Assembly (NCBI GenBank): GCA_021818025.1
Contig: JAKAFH010000013.1
Location: 1 to 37,485 of the forward strand
DNA length: 37,485 nucleotides
Source of the DNA: Actinomycetes bacterium
GTDB taxonomy: Bacteria; Actinomycetota; Acidimicrobiia; Acidimicrobiales; RAAP-2
Reading direction: 5' to 3'
Position 1 is the stretch's first letter, and each line of letters opens with the position of its first letter. The notes beneath the pieces were generated by a model. The model was not told the origin of the DNA, did no database searches, and saw only the letters and a program-made list of their open reading frames with translations. The translations under genes were made by a program, and so were the position numbers. Below, piece by piece: positions 1-6,427 of this stretch.

Positions 1-11
1 AGGCCTGACGC

Positions 12-1364
12 CTAGGGCGTGCAGGGGACCGGGTCGAAATAAGGCACGACCGCCGTCGGGTTCGTGACGGTCTTGGTACCGGTCGAGGCCTTGGTCGTCG
101 AGGTGGCCGGTCGCGTCGTCGACGGCGAGACCACCGTCGTCGTCGTGGTCGTCGTCGCCACCACCGGCGGCAGCGGCGTCTGCAGCTGCGCGTTGGGCGG
201 CGGGTTGGTCGGCGTGAGCAGCGACGAGCCAAAGATGCTCACGAGCAACTGCTGGGCCTCGGGCTCTTGGGTGAACAGCACGTCGCCCACCGGTGCGACG
301 GTCGCCGCCACCGTGGGCAGGGTGTAGGTCAGCATGTTCGCCGGGTTGAAGTTGTGGAACTTGACCGCGAAGGCGATCAGCTCGTTCAGCGTGAACCCAC
401 TGTCGAGGGTGATGCCCTGAGGGATCTTGGCGAGGAACGAGTTGATCGTCAAGGGGTTGTAGAGACTCTTGGCCCGACTGATCATGGCGCGCAAGAAGGC
501 GTTCTGACGATCGATGCGGCCGAAGTCGCTCGTGCCGTCGTAGTTCCAAACGCCGTTCTGGAACCACTGGTAGTGGCGGCTGCGCGCGACCGCCAGCGCC
601 TGGAAGCCCGTGATGAGCTGACAGCCCGGGTGCGCGATGTTAAGCCCGGAGTAGGCGTCCTTGGCCGGGTAGGGGAAGTCGAGGTAGACCCCACCGATGG
701 CGTCGGCCGCGTTGATCAGGCCAGCGAAACTCACCTGGATCACGTGGTTGATCGGGATGCCGAAGTTCGCCGTGATCGTCTGGGCGAGCAGTGACGGGCC
801 GTTGCCGTAGTTCACGTTGATGCGGTTGAACTTGCCGAACAGGGCCTGGTTGGCGAGCAGCGTGACCATCGTGTCGCGCGGAATCGAGAGGATCGTGATC
901 TTGTCGGCGGCCGGATCGACGTGCATGATCTTGACCACGTCACTGCGCTGGCCGGCCACCGAGTTGGTCGATGCGCCCGTCTGACGGGCCACCTGGCCGG
1001 TCAGTCCCGCGCGGGAGTCCGAGCCGATCTCGAGGATGTTGAAGGGCCTCCCCGAGAGTTGAGGTAGCTCGCCCACGACGTTGACCTTGGGGATCTGGCC
1101 GAAGCGCCACTGGGCGTACAGGTAGCCGCCGCCGACCAGCGCGAGGAGCAGGGCGAGGACGACGACGCTCGAGATGATCGCGATCCGCCGGCCACGGTGG
1201 CGGCGGCGCGGCTTGGCGGCGCGCACTGATCGACCCGGGTTGGCACGCTGCTCGACCGCCTGTCCGAGGGCGCGAAGGCGCTCTTCGTTCGCGAGCGAGC
1301 CCTTGGTCGCCTCGGATCGTCGGTTCTCGCGGCCTCGCGAGGCGCTGTGACGTCCGTCAGCCAT
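12..1364 (-). CDS. LytR-CpsA-Psr (LCP) family cell-envelope protein
   Basis: LCP proteins are membrane-anchored enzymes that transfer undecaprenyl-pyrophosphate-linked glycopolymers onto peptidoglycan on the outer face of the membrane. The 450-aa product has a basic cytoplasmic N-terminus (about 1-60), one membrane helix (about 61-84) and an extracytoplasmic LCP core. Conserved pieces seen are SDSRAG (115-120), RSDVV (140-144), IPRDT (161-165), AVARSRHY and DFGRIDRQ, which carry the Asp and Arg residues that bind the pyrophosphate in this family. The tail (about 395-445) is a Thr/Ser/Pro-rich low-complexity stretch, probably a wall-spanning linker. It lies 25 bp behind sufC on the same strand and could be read through from it, although the functions are unrelated. 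The ATG at 1364 has only a distant GGAG upstream, so the start is moderately sure. The family call is firm; the polymer it transfers is unknown. Confidence 0.9.
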   Translation of the reverse strand: MADGRHSASRGRENRRSEATKGSLANEERLRALGQAVEQRANPGRSVRAAKPRRRHRGRRIAIISSVVVLALLLALVGGGYLYAQWRFGQIPKVNVVGELPQLSGRPFNILEIGSDSRAGLTGQVARQTGASTNSVAGQRSDVVKIMHVDPAADKITILSIPRDTMVTLLANQALFGKFNRINVNYGNGPSLLAQTITANFGIPINHVIQVSFAGLINAADAIGGVYLDFPYPAKDAYSGLNIAHPGCQLITGFQALAVARSRHYQWFQNGVWNYDGTSDFGRIDRQNAFLRAMISRAKSLYNPLTINSFLAKIPQGITLDSGFTLNELIAFAVKFHNFNPANMLTYTLPTVAATVAPVGDVLFTQEPEAQQLLVSIFGSSLLTPTNPPPNAQLQTPLPPVVATTTTTTTVVSPSTTRPATSTTKASTGTKTVTNPTAVVPYFDPVPCTP

Positions 1365-1389
1365 CGGTCAACTGTACTCCGCGACCCCG

Positions 1390-2118
1390 TTACAGCGGCG
1401 CCGACTCGCGGAACGGCTCGTAGCCGTCGCGCTCGAGCACCTCGGCGAGCTCGGGCCCGCCCGTGGCCACGACGCGGCCACCACTCACGACGTGGATCAC
1501 GTTGGGCGTCAGCTCGTGCAGCAGGCGCCGGAAGTGCGTGATCGCGAGCACGCCGCACCCCCACTCGCTGGTCGAGGCGGCCAGGCGGCGCGCGACCGCG
1601 CCGAGCGCGTCGACGTCGAGGCCCGAGTCGATCTCGTCCAGGATCGCGAAGCGCGGCTGCAAGATGCCGAATTGGACCATCTCGGCACGCTTGCGCTCGC
1701 CCCCAGACAGGTCCACGTTGACGAATCGCTCGAGCAGTTCGGGGCGCAAGTCGACCCGCCGCGACTCGTCGGCCATGCGCTCGTGCAGTCCCGCGGGATC
1801 GGCGCCGGCGGCTTCGAGTACGTCGATGAGACGCACGCCCGGCACCTCCATCGGCTGCTGCATCGCGAGGAACAGCCCGGCGCGCTCGCGATCGGTGGCC
1901 GAGAGCGAGAGCAGTTCGACGCCGTCGATCGTGGCCGATCCGCCAAGGATCTCGTAGGCGGGGTGGCCCGAGAGCGCGTGGGCGAGCGTGGACTTGCCCG
2001 AGCCGTTGGGGCCCATGATCACGTGCACCTCGCCCGAGTGCATGGTCAGGTCGAAGCCCCGCAGGACCTCCTTGCCACCAACCGCCACGCGCAGGCCCGA
2101 GATCGTCAAAGTCGTCAC
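1390..2118 (-). CDS. sufC: Fe-S cluster assembly ATPase SufC
   Basis: SufC is the cytoplasmic ABC-type ATPase of the SufBCD scaffold that builds Fe-S clusters. The 242-aa product shows Walker A GPNGSGKST (36-44), a Q-loop in AMQQP (about 85-89), the signature LSGGERKR (137-144), Walker B FAILDE (157-162) and the switch His195. An open frame continues upstream, but the start is set at GTG 2118. It has a GGAGGT ribosome-binding site about 8 bases upstream and overlaps the Rieske gene's stop as GTGA, implying translational coupling. Length is usual for SufC (about 250 aa). It ends the sufD-Rieske-sufC cluster; no sufS or sufU follows in this window. Confidence 0.96.
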   Translation of the reverse strand: MTTLTISGLRVAVGGKEVLRGFDLTMHSGEVHVIMGPNGSGKSTLAHALSGHPAYEILGGSATIDGVELLSLSATDRERAGLFLAMQQPMEVPGVRLIDVLEAAGADPAGLHERMADESRRVDLRPELLERFVNVDLSGGERKRAEMVQFGILQPRFAILDEIDSGLDVDALGAVARRLAASTSEWGCGVLAITHFRRLLHELTPNVIHVVSGGRVVATGGPELAEVLERDGYEPFRESAPL

Positions 2119-2429
2119 GGTAAGGTCACCTCCAGCCGTCCGTCGCGCACCACCACGTCGTAGCGAGCGACCGGCCGGGTCGCGGGGAACGATTGGGGTG
2201 TCCCATCGGTGAGGTCGAACATCGCACCGTGTCGGGCGCACTCGATCGTCCGGTCCTCGCAGTCGACCTCGCCCTGGGCGAGGCTGTAGTCCTCGTGGCT
2301 GCACCGGTCGTCGAGCACGTAGAAGTCGTCCTCGATGCGAACGATGACCAACGTGCGGGCCCCGATCCGGACCTGGCGGGCCTCGCCGCTCGCGAACTCG
2401 TCGGCGGCCCCGACATCCTGGGCGCTCAC
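2115..2429 (-). CDS. Rieske [2Fe-2S] ferredoxin of the suf cluster
   Basis: A 104-aa cytoplasmic Rieske-type ferredoxin. The two metal-ligand pairs are visible as C43-S-H45 and C64-A-R-H67, giving C-x-H-x18-C-x2-H. No signal peptide or membrane segment is present, so it is a soluble ferredoxin like those annotated as dioxygenase ferredoxin subunits in actinobacterial suf operons. The start is GTG 2429, overlapping the sufD stop (GTGA); the end overlaps sufC the same way. A longer frame upstream is only the shadow of sufD. The gene order sufD-Rieske-sufC is recalled from other actinobacteria such as Streptomyces. Its likely role, inferred from context, is electron supply or a client role in Fe-S assembly. 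Confidence 0.9.
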   Translation of the reverse strand: MSAQDVGAADEFASGEARQVRIGARTLVIVRIEDDFYVLDDRCSHEDYSLAQGEVDCEDRTIECARHGAMFDLTDGTPQSFPATRPVARYDVVVRDGRLEVTLP

Positions 2430-3664
2430 GCAATCACCGGAACGGACTGCAGCGCCAGCGCGACGTCGCCCTCGACCAGGCGGGCGAGCGCCGGGGGCAG
2501 GGCGTCGAGCATCTCGAGGAAGAACCCCTGGATCATCAGCCGCTCGGCGTCGCTGCGCGTCACGCCACGGGACTCGAGGTACCACCGCTGGAGGGCATTG
2601 AGCGGACCCACGCTCGAGGCGTGCGCGCACACGACGTCGTTCTCACGGATGTCGAGGTTGGGCACGCTGTCGGCATGCGCGTTGGGCGAGAGCAGCAGGT
2701 TGTGGTTGGTCTGGCGCGCGTCGGTTCGCTTGGCGCCCTTCTCGATCTCGATGAGCCCGGTGTAGACCGAGCGCGAGGTGTCCGCGACCGCGCCCTTGGA
2801 GAGCAGCGTCGAGCGCGACCGCGGCGCCCGGTGGAACTGGTGGGTGCGAAAGTCGTGCACCTGGGAGCCCGAACCGAAGAACGTCGTGCGCAGCTCGTTC
2901 TGCGCGCCCGTCGCGCGCAGGTCCGCGTCGTTGCGCGACCGGTCGTAGTGGGCGCCCATGCCGAGTACCGCCTGACTGAGTCGGCCGTCGCGCTCGAGCA
3001 GGCCCGTCGTGCGGGCCACGTGCCACGCGGTGGCGTCCAGTCGCTGGTACGTCACGAGCCGCAGCGACGCGTTGTCCTCGACGCGGTACTCGCTCACGGG
3101 AACCACCAGTGCGTCAGCGCCACCCTCGTAGTACTCCACGACGGTCGCGTTCGCGCCGCGCTCGAGCACGAGGTGCGTGCGCGGGAACGACGCCGAGGCA
3201 TTCGCCGAGTGGATGATGACGATCGGGTCGTCGACGACCGTGCCCGCCGCTACCGTCACCACGACCGTGGCCGGGCACAGGGCGGCGTTGGCCAGGGCGA
3301 AGGCGTCACTGGCGTAGCGCTCGACCGGGTCGTCGCCGCCGATCGTCGTCATCGTCGGGTTCAGGTCGACCGTGACGCCGTCGATCGGTTCACCGATGTC
3401 GACGAGGAAGCCGTCGACGACGCGAACGACGCTCGCGGCGAGCGCGCCGAGGGCCGTGGCGAACTCCGACGGCGGCACGAGCGTCGGCGTCGCCGGTACG
3501 GCGAAGTGCTCGAGGTCCAGTTCCGACAGTGGCGCGTAGCGCCAGACTTCGTCGCTGGTGGTGGGTAGTCCCACGGATTCGAAGTTCGACCAGGCCCGAC
3601 CGCGAAGCTCCGAATCCGGGCGAGTACTGATGAATGAGGTTGCGGATTCGGCGAAGGATGTCAT
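2426..3664 (-). CDS. sufD: Fe-S cluster assembly protein SufD
   Basis: SufD pairs with SufB and SufC to form the cytoplasmic Fe-S scaffold. The 412-aa product has the beta-helical core typical of the family and the conserved C-terminal block CAHASSVGPL followed by a long helix (ESRGVTRSDAERLMIQGF). The His in that block corresponds to the functionally important His of SufD. The length is normal. The ATG at 3664 has no clear Shine-Dalgarno sequence; TACACT about 20 bases upstream could serve as a -10 element, so the gene may be expressed from its own promoter, possibly with a very short leader. In most relatives sufD directly follows sufB. Here about 1.3 kb carrying two other genes separate them. 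Confidence 0.93.
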   Translation of the reverse strand: MTSFAESATSFISTRPDSELRGRAWSNFESVGLPTTSDEVWRYAPLSELDLEHFAVPATPTLVPPSEFATALGALAASVVRVVDGFLVDIGEPIDGVTVDLNPTMTTIGGDDPVERYASDAFALANAALCPATVVVTVAAGTVVDDPIVIIHSANASASFPRTHLVLERGANATVVEYYEGGADALVVPVSEYRVEDNASLRLVTYQRLDATAWHVARTTGLLERDGRLSQAVLGMGAHYDRSRNDADLRATGAQNELRTTFFGSGSQVHDFRTHQFHRAPRSRSTLLSKGAVADTSRSVYTGLIEIEKGAKRTDARQTNHNLLLSPNAHADSVPNLDIRENDVVCAHASSVGPLNALQRWYLESRGVTRSDAERLMIQGFFLEMLDALPPALARLVEGDVALALQSVPVIA

Positions 3665-3742
3665 AGGAACGAGCGTTAGCAGTGTAATGGGCCGGTCGCC
3701 GGGTCGACCCCCGTCTAGTCTTCGATCGAGCGAGGAGACGAC

Positions 3743-4558
3743 ATGGCATTCACTTCATCGGTGCTGACCCTCGAGCGCCACGGTGCGGTCGCCACCCTGT
3801 GGCTGGACCGGCCCGAGCAGCGCAACGCGATGGGTCGAGCGTTCTGGGAGGACCTGCCGCACGCCGCCGCCGCGGTGCGCGCCGAGCGAGACCTTCGCGT
3901 GCTAGTCATTGCCGCCAAGGGGCCGCACTTCACGGTGGGACTCGACCTGAAGGAGATGGCTGGGGGCCTCATGGGCAACGGCGACGCGGCGTCACCCGCT
4001 TCGCGAAACGCCGCGCGCTACGAGGCGGTGCGCACCATGCAAGACGCCGTCAACTCAATCGCCGACCTGCCGATCCCGGTGATTGCCGCGGTCCATGGGT
4101 ACTGCATCGGTGGCGGGGTCGACCTCACCACCGCCTGTGACATCCGGCTCGCCGCGCCATCGGCGACGTTCTCGGTGCGCGAGACCAAGGTCGCCATCGT
4201 CGCCGACCTCGGCACCCTCCAGCGGCTGCCGCGGATCATCGGGGCCGGTCACGTGGCCGAGCTCGCCTACACCGGCATGGACATCGACGCGGAGCGAGCG
4301 GCGGCGATCGGCCTCGTCAACCGCGTCGCCGACGACGTGCTCGCCGCCGCCTACGAACTCGCCGAGCAGATCGCGGCGAACTCGCCGCTCGCGGTACAGG
4401 GCACCAAGGCCGTCCTCGCCGCCAACGATGGCCGCACCGTCGCCGAGGGGCTCGAGTTCGTCGCCACCTGGAACACGCTCTACCTGCGCAGCGACGACCT
4501 CACCGAGGCGATGACCGCCTTCATCGAACGGCGCCCGCCCACGTTCACGGGCAGCTAG
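3743..4558 (+). CDS. Delta(3,5)-delta(2,4)-dienoyl-CoA isomerase-like crotonase
   Basis: A 271-aa enoyl-CoA hydratase/isomerase superfamily protein, normally acting in beta-oxidation of unsaturated fatty acyl-CoAs. The oxyanion-hole regions are HFTVGLDL (about 62-69) and CIGGGVDL (about 121-128). E147 and D155 in RETKVAIVADLG sit eight residues apart, matching the catalytic Glu/Asp pair of dienoyl-CoA isomerase (ECH1). The following GTLQRLP also fits ECH1 better than a hydratase. Start ATG 3743 has GAGGAG 6 bases upstream. The gene lies between sufB and sufD on the opposite strand. It is divergent from sufD and shares its stop tetranucleotide CTAG with the convergent small gene. Crotonase assignment is firm; the isomerase specificity is a residue-based inference. 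Confidence 0.88.
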   Translation: MAFTSSVLTLERHGAVATLWLDRPEQRNAMGRAFWEDLPHAAAAVRAERDLRVLVIAAKGPHFTVGLDLKEMAGGLMGNGDAASPASRNAARYEAVRTMQDAVNSIADLPIPVIAAVHGYCIGGGVDLTTACDIRLAAPSATFSVRETKVAIVADLGTLQRLPRIIGAGHVAELAYTGMDIDAERAAAIGLVNRVADDVLAAAYELAEQIAANSPLAVQGTKAVLAANDGRTVAEGLEFVATWNTLYLRSDDLTEAMTAFIERRPPTFTGS

Positions 4559-4908
4559 CGGCGCCAGAACCGCCAGTTGCGCCGGTTGCGCCGCTCCGCC
4601 TCGTCGAGCTGGCGGCGCCGCTCGTTCACGAGCTCGGGCGCGACGGCGTTGACGATCTCGCTCGCTCGATCCAGTAGCGCGCGCCGGTCATCGATGGGCA
4701 CCTCGGTCTCCGGCGGCGCCTCGACGGGGCGGTCAACGAGTGAACCGTGCGCCCACCCGACGTCAGCGAACCGCCGCTCGAAGGTCACGCACCCCTCGGG
4801 GCACGACCACGGCTGATCGGGCGCGTTGCCGAGCACGCAGAACCGCGCGACCTCGCCGGAGCGGTACGTACGGCTCTGAAAGTGCTTGCACTCCTCGCGC
4901 ATCCCCAC
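4555..4908 (-). CDS. Small four-cysteine protein downstream of sufB, unknown function
   Basis: I do not recognise a named family. The 117-aa product has four cysteines in its first 40 residues (C7, C24, C36, C40; spacing 16, 11 and 3), in a segment containing SRTYRSGEVARFC and APDQPWSCPEGC. That looks like a metal or Fe-S site. The C-terminal half is charged and helical, ending in a run rich in Arg and Trp (RRNRRNWRFWRR). It starts 35 bp after sufB on the same strand, so co-transcription with sufB is likely. GTG 4908 is preferred because GGAAGG lies 8 bases before it; ATG 4902 is the alternative. A role as a Suf accessory or client is inference from position and cysteines only. Confidence 0.7.
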   Translation of the reverse strand: MGMREECKHFQSRTYRSGEVARFCVLGNAPDQPWSCPEGCVTFERRFADVGWAHGSLVDRPVEAPPETEVPIDDRRALLDRASEIVNAVAPELVNERRRQLDEAERRNRRNWRFWRR

Positions 4909-4943
4909 CGGATCATCCTTCCACGGCCGTCGCGAGCCGGCGA

Positions 4944-6344
4944 CTAGCCGACCGAACCTTCCATCTGTAGCTCGATCAAGCGCGACCACTCGACCGCGTA
5001 CTCCATGGGCAGCGTACGCGTCACTGGCTCGATGAACCCGTTAACGATCATGCCCATGGCCTGGCTCTCGGTCAGGCCGCGGCTCATGAGATAGAACAGC
5101 TGGTCGTCACCGATCTTCGAGACGGTCGCCTCGTGACCGATCGAGGCGTCCTGCTCGCCGACCTCCATGTAGGGCTTGGTCTCAGACGTCGAGAGCTCGT
5201 CGAGGATCAGCGCGTCACAGCGCACGAAGCTCTTCGCGCCGGTCGCGCCCTCGTCGACCTTCACCAGTCCGCGGTACGTCGTGAGCCCGCCGTCCTTGGA
5301 GATCGACTTGGACACGATCGTCGAGGTCGTCTCGGGTGCGGCGTGCACCATCTTCGCCCCGGCGTCTTGGACCTGGCCCGGACCCGCGTAGGCGACCGAC
5401 AGCACCTCGCCCGAGGCCTTGGGGCCCATCAAGTACACCGACGGGTACTTCATCGTGAGCCGCGAGCCGATGTTGCCGTCGATCCACTCGACGTGGGCCT
5501 CGGCCTCGGCGCGCGCGCGCTTGGTGACCAGGTTGTAGACGTTGTTCGACCAGTTCTGGATCGTCGTGTAGGTGATGCGCGAGCCCGGCAGCGCGACGAG
5601 TTCGACGACGGCCGAGTGCAGCGAGTCCGTGGAGTACACCGGCGCCGAACAGCCCTCCACGTAGTGGACCTGTGACCCCTCGTCGGCGATGATCAGCGTG
5701 CGCTCGAACTGGCCCATGTTCTCGGTGTTGATGCGGAAGTAGGCCTGCAACGGCTGGTCGACTTTCACGCCCGGGGGCACGTAGATGAACGACCCGCCAC
5801 TCCAGACCGCCGAGTTGAGCGCGGCGAACTTGTTGTCGTTGGGCGGGATGACGGTGCCGAAGTACTTGCGCACGATGTCGGGGTACTCGCGCACCGCGGT
5901 GTCCATGTCACAGAACAGCACGCCGAGGCGCTCGAGGTCCTCGCGATTGCGGTGAAAGACCACCTCGGACTCGTACTGCGCCGTGACGCCCGCGAGGTAC
6001 TTGCGCTCGGCCTCGGGGATGCCGAGGCGCTCGTAGGTGGTCTTGATGGCGTCGGGCAGGTCTTCCCAGCGGTCGACCCGGCCCTCGGTCGGCTTGATGT
6101 AGTAGTAGATGTCGTTGAAGTCAAGGTCGGGCATGCGGTCGGCGAACCACGGCAGCATGGGCTTCTTCTCGAAGCGCTTGAGCGCGGCCAGTCGGAAGTC
6201 GCGCATCCACGGCTCTTCGCTCTTGATCCCTGACATCTCGCGCACGATCGCTTCGTTGATGCCCTTCTTGGGCTTGAAGACGGGGATCTGCTCGTCGGAC
6301 CATCCCAACTGGTACCGACTGAAATCCAAGTTGTCGATCGTCAT
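4944..6344 (-). CDS. sufB: Fe-S cluster assembly scaffold SufB
   Basis: SufB is the main scaffold subunit on which Fe-S clusters form in the SufBC2D complex. The 466-aa product has the family's length and landmarks: an N-terminal segment with DIYYYIKP, the central beta-helix with PPGVKVDQPLQAYFRIN and VHYVEGCSAPVYS, and the C-terminal GHEATVSKIGDDQLFYL block followed by helices. Start ATG 6344 has AGAGGAG about 4 bases upstream. The leader carries a perfect 7-bp inverted repeat just before the ribosome-binding site. It is divergent from the prolyl oligopeptidase gene and followed on its own strand by the four-cysteine gene, not by sufD. Confidence 0.96.
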   Translation of the reverse strand: MTIDNLDFSRYQLGWSDEQIPVFKPKKGINEAIVREMSGIKSEEPWMRDFRLAALKRFEKKPMLPWFADRMPDLDFNDIYYYIKPTEGRVDRWEDLPDAIKTTYERLGIPEAERKYLAGVTAQYESEVVFHRNREDLERLGVLFCDMDTAVREYPDIVRKYFGTVIPPNDNKFAALNSAVWSGGSFIYVPPGVKVDQPLQAYFRINTENMGQFERTLIIADEGSQVHYVEGCSAPVYSTDSLHSAVVELVALPGSRITYTTIQNWSNNVYNLVTKRARAEAEAHVEWIDGNIGSRLTMKYPSVYLMGPKASGEVLSVAYAGPGQVQDAGAKMVHAAPETTSTIVSKSISKDGGLTTYRGLVKVDEGATGAKSFVRCDALILDELSTSETKPYMEVGEQDASIGHEATVSKIGDDQLFYLMSRGLTESQAMGMIVNGFIEPVTRTLPMEYAVEWSRLIELQMEGSVG

Positions 6345-6354
6345 GTCGCTCCTC

Positions 6355-6375
6355 TGGGCATTATCCCTATGCCCA
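6355..6375. promoter_or_regulatory. Perfect 7-bp inverted repeat in the sufB leader
   Basis: TGGGCAT and ATGCCCA flank a 7-base spacer, all within the 83-bp region between sufB and the divergent oligopeptidase gene, directly upstream of the sufB ribosome-binding site. It could be an operator for a dimeric repressor or a hairpin in the sufB leader. It does not match the SufR site ACACT-N5-AGTGT known from other actinobacteria. The repeat itself is certain; its function is a guess. Confidence 0.4.
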
Positions 6376-6398
6376 TAGTACTAACTACCGTCCCCGCC

Positions 6399-6418
6399 CT
6401 GTCAGAAAATACTGGCAG
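6399..6418. promoter_or_regulatory. CTGTCAG / CTGGCAG repeat pair between sufB and the oligopeptidase gene
   Basis: Two 7-bp units, CTGTCAG and CTGGCAG, flank AAAATA. Each is nearly self-complementary, so they read as both direct and inverted repeats with one mismatch. On the minus strand CTGACA inside this region could be the -35 element of sufB, with TACTAT 19 bases further on as a poor -10. Position and symmetry suggest a regulatory site for one or both divergent genes, but it is unproven. Confidence 0.28.
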
Positions 6419-6427
6419 AGTGGGACG

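Noticed and set aside
121-160. GTC/GTG-rich low-complexity tract
   Set aside because: It is the codon pattern of the Thr-rich tail of the LCP protein, not an independent repeat element.
2119-2433. N-terminal extension of sufC to 2433
   Set aside because: It covers the Rieske gene in another frame; GTG 2118 has a strong ribosome-binding site and a GTGA overlap.
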